From Thalassospira sp. HJ (GTDB lineage Bacteria; Pseudomonadota; Alphaproteobacteria; Rhodospirillales; Thalassospiraceae): a DNA stretch of 64,000 nucleotides. The translations under genes were made by a program, and so were the position numbers. The notes below the pieces were generated by a model. It saw only the letters and a list, made by a program, of their open reading frames with translations, searched no databases and was not told where the DNA came from. Of the stretch, positions 62,291-64,000 are shown in pieces. How positions within the stretch are numbered: the stretch's first letter is position 1; each line of letters opens with the position of its first letter. The stretch is from NCBI RefSeq assembly GCF_000948415.1, contig NZ_JYII01000003.1:184494-248493 (forward strand), in the 5' to 3' direction.

Positions 62291-63165
62291 GACGCGACCT
62301 CAAACTTATCCGCCACGGCATAATCAAGATGACGATCGGCAAGGGCTGCTTCACGCGCCAGCACATCCCAGCCGGGCACATCATTATCCCACTCAATCAG
62401 GGTCGGCTTGCGCCCGATGCGCGCCATCAGACGGTCAAACAGATCCCAAACCGGATCGGCCACCGGGCGTGAATGGGTATCGATCAGAACATTGTCTTCG
62501 GGATTAAAATCTTCCTCATGCCCGGCCAGATGAATTTCACCAACCAGGTCGCCTGGCACCGCATCAATGAATGCATTGGCATCAAAGCCCAGATTATGCG
62601 CCGATATGTAAACATTGTTTACATCGATCAACAAACCACAACCGCTGCGCTCTGCCGCTTCACTGATGAATTCAAGCTCGGGGATCGAGTTTTGCGGCAG
62701 CGGCACATAGGAGGTCGGGTTTTCAATCAGAATCCGAAGTCCGATATAGTCCTGTACCGTATTGATCGCATCGACCAGCTGCGCCAGTGAAGTGTGCGTC
62801 ATCGGTGTTGGCAAAAGATCCGCCATATAAAGCCCCTCATGGGCAGACCATGCAATATGCTCGGACACCATGGCAGGATTGAACCGGTCGACCAGACGTT
62901 TGAGGTCGGCCAGATGGCTTTTGTTGAGCGGCTCCCCACCTCCGAGCGACAAACCAACCCCATGCATGGAGATCGGGTATTGCGCAGACAGATCTTCAAG
63001 CATCGCAAGTCGCGGGCCACCGGCAACCATGTAGTTTTCCGGGTGAACCTCAAACCAGCCAACTGCGGGGGCTTTGCCAAAGATGTCTTGTGCGTGCTCG
63101 GCCTTGAAGCCGACACCCGCTCGGCTCGGAAGCGAACGTTTGGAATTCTGTGTCAGCGTTTTCAT
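62287..63165 (-). CDS. MNIO (DUF692) peptide-modifying enzyme BufB/HvfB
   Basis: A 292-residue multinuclear non-heme iron oxidase (TIM barrel): metal ligands in SMHGVGLSLGG (H68), SEHIAW (E102/H103), ENPTSY (148-153), DVNNVYISAHNLG (181-193) and EIHLAGHEED (210-219). Relatives such as MbnB and BufB oxidise Cys residues of precursor peptides to oxazolone/thiooxazole-type groups. Acts with BufC on BufA. Preceded by a hairpin that separates it from bufA. Confidence 0.92.
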   Translation of the reverse strand: MKTLTQNSKRSLPSRAGVGFKAEHAQDIFGKAPAVGWFEVHPENYMVAGGPRLAMLEDLSAQYPISMHGVGLSLGGGEPLNKSHLADLKRLVDRFNPAMVSEHIAWSAHEGLYMADLLPTPMTHTSLAQLVDAINTVQDYIGLRILIENPTSYVPLPQNSIPELEFISEAAERSGCGLLIDVNNVYISAHNLGFDANAFIDAVPGDLVGEIHLAGHEEDFNPEDNVLIDTHSRPVADPVWDLFDRLMARIGRKPTLIEWDNDVPGWDVLAREAALADRHLDYAVADKFEVAS

Positions 63166-63217
63166 ATCCGGGAACCTTATATTTTCTGCTCAGCGCTTGG
63201 GACGGAATGCCAAGGGC

Positions 63218-63272
63218 GGACGATCAGTACATCGGGACAGGGGAGACATATGCAGATCTGTACTGACCGTCC
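63218..63272 (-). other. Intercistronic hairpin between bufA and bufB
   Basis: GGACGATCAGTACA (63218-63231) pairs with TGTACTGACCGTCC (63259-63272), 13 of 14 pairs plus one wobble, with a 27-base loop. No T-run follows in the leftward transcript. Likely sets the ratio of precursor peptide to enzyme mRNA by stabilising bufA or by partial termination. Confidence 0.6.
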
Positions 63273-63310
63273 GTTGGGACGCTAGGCAGGCTTCAGGAGG
63301 TGTATCGGGC

Positions 63311-63610
63311 TTAGCCCTGCGGGATATCACGCTCGAGTGCTTCGAGGCTGCCCATGACTTCACGGCCATCAGCGGTGGTGAAGCTCATGTCTTCACAGGT
63401 GCCGGCCGGAACCAGTTTCCAGGCATTGCCCTGATAATCGACAGTCGAAGTACCGGCACAGGTCGTACCCGGACCAGCGGCACAGTCATTCTGACCAGCC
63501 AGCGACACGCCAAAACATTTTTCCTTGGCACCGTCGGCTGCAGCCTGGTTGATCGCAGCCATTGAAACAGCAGCACTCAATGCTGCGCCCAGAACCATTG
63601 CTTTTTTCAT
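63311..63610 (-). CDS. Bufferin-type precursor peptide BufA1 (DUF2282)
   Basis: A 99-residue DUF2282 protein: signal peptide 1-25 (AINQAAA), then a mature part with four Cys at 32, 43, 51 and 72 in the contexts KEKC, QNDC, GTTC and AGTC, and [16 protein letters not shown], the classic DUF2282 layout. In the bufferin system such Cys residues are converted by BufB/BufC and the secreted product binds copper. GAAGGGAAACG precedes ATG 63610. The 277 bases upstream to the 5S gene carry the promoter (no clear box recognised) and the rRNA terminator. Confidence 0.9.
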   Translation of the reverse strand: MKKAMVLGAALSAAVSMAAINQAAADGAKEKCFGVSLAGQNDCAAGPGTTCAGTSTVDYQGNAWKLVPAGTCEDMSFTTADGREVMGSLEALERDIPQG

Positions 63611-63813
63611 CGTCGTTTCCCTTCGGTTAAATAAGGACCCTCAAGTCCAGGTGATGATTTAACCGTAAGGGCGATGTGCATTTTCGTCACTGCACCATTC
63701 GCACACGCGCAGTCAAAGGGGCGTGAGAGATTTCACACAAATCCTCACACCCGCGTGAGGCGCTTCGTGAGGTGGCAGCGCACAATACGCATAACGCCAG
63801 AACCAGAAACGAC

Positions 63814-63845
63814 AAAACCCCCGACCGGATAAGGTCGAGGGTTTT
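63814..63845 (-). terminator. rRNA operon terminator
   Basis: AAAACCCCCGACC (63814-63826) pairs with GGTCGAGGGTTTT (63833-63845) with one wobble; in the leftward direction the stem ends in GGTTTTGTCG. It lies 43 bases downstream of the 5S 3-prime end. Confidence 0.75.
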
Positions 63846-63887
63846 CAAAATCGTGTGTATTAGGGAATATTGAGCTGTATTTGGAAG

Positions 63888-64000
63888 GCCCGGCGGTGAC
63901 CTACTCTCCCGTGCCTTAAGACAAAGTACCATCGGCGCAGGCTGGTTTCACTTCTGAGTTCGGGAAGGGATCAGGTGGTTCCCGGCCGCTATGGCCACCG
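63888..64000 (-). rRNA. rrf: 5S ribosomal RNA (5-prime few bases outside the window)
   Basis: Reverse complement begins CGGTGGCCATAGCGGC and contains the conserved 5S core CCCGAACTCAGAAGTGAAA (here with one loop variant), GATGGTACTTTGTC and GGGAGAGTAGGTCACCGCC. The ends GGCGGTG / CACCGCC pair as helix I. About six bases of the 5-prime end lie beyond 64000. The rest of the rrn operon is expected to the right. A long protein reading frame across this region is spurious. Confidence 0.95.

Noticed and set aside
63687..63932. 81-codon frame on the minus strand with a hydrophobic segment
   Set aside because: It runs into the 5S rRNA gene and across the rRNA terminator; a chance frame.

Overview
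The window is dense bacterial chromosome from an alphaproteobacterium. Gene content (protocatechuate branch of the beta-ketoadipate pathway, TRAP and ABC sugar transporters, glucosylglycerate metabolism, a bufferin-type MNIO cassette, PAS_5 and DUF3126 proteins) and protein style fit a marine heterotroph of the Rhodospirillales/Thalassospirales, most likely Thalassospira. That genus call is inference; no database was searched. Most of the window has one moderately high G+C composition. Two stretches (about 23.7-24.6 kb and 54.3-56.6 kb) are clearly richer in A+T and look acquired.

Layout. 0-4.2 kb: tamB (cut by the window edge) and tamA. 4.4-9.4 kb: a convergent pair of GNAT fusions, one with a RimK-like ATP-grasp ligase and one with a C39-like peptidase, then a TIGR01244 phosphatase/sulfurtransferase-like gene, a DUF2892 membrane protein and a GNAT. 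9.4-21.8 kb: a full protocatechuate module (pcaDCHG-IJF, separate pcaB, divergent pcaQ), a TRAP transporter whose promoter carries the same operator architecture as pcaD/pcaQ, and an AraC-type PobR candidate. Its probable target pobA lies at 33.7-34.8 kb. 22-31 kb: a TIGR03862 flavoprotein, an A+T-rich orphan class III cyclase-like gene beside a toxin-antitoxin pair, a methyltransferase, a small secreted Cys/His-rich peptide, and an MFS-MarR-SIP operon with twin palindromic operators. 31-36 kb: GST, hpt, a YqjE/YqjD-like pair, pobA and a periplasmic binding protein.

36-42 kb: the compatible solute glucosylglycerate is probably made by GpgS and GpgP and split by a GH13_18 phosphorylase, with three tandem PAS_5 proteins between. 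42-54 kb: a TPP enzyme with divergent IclR regulator, then AraD1-family and SDR enzymes, a GntR regulator, a complete YtfQRT-YjfF-type sugar ABC transporter and an aldose 1-epimerase, together a sugar uptake and oxidation locus. 54-57 kb: an isolated 756-residue ABC-type ATPase with a zinc-hook CxxC and a C-terminal HEPN-like motif, close in design to the RloC/PrrC anticodon nucleases. 56.6-61 kb: an HpxW-like Ntn hydrolase with GntR regulator, an AraC regulator and a LysE exporter. 61-63.6 kb: a bufferin-type RiPP cassette (bufA, bufB, bufC, DoxX). The window ends in a 5S rRNA gene on the minus strand with its terminator.

Two diverged copies (267 and 268 bp) of a palindrome-ended repeat lie at 33413-33680 and 43789-44055. 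Each sits in the probable untranslated region of a catabolic gene. No tRNA, CRISPR array, integrase or intact insertion sequence was recognised.
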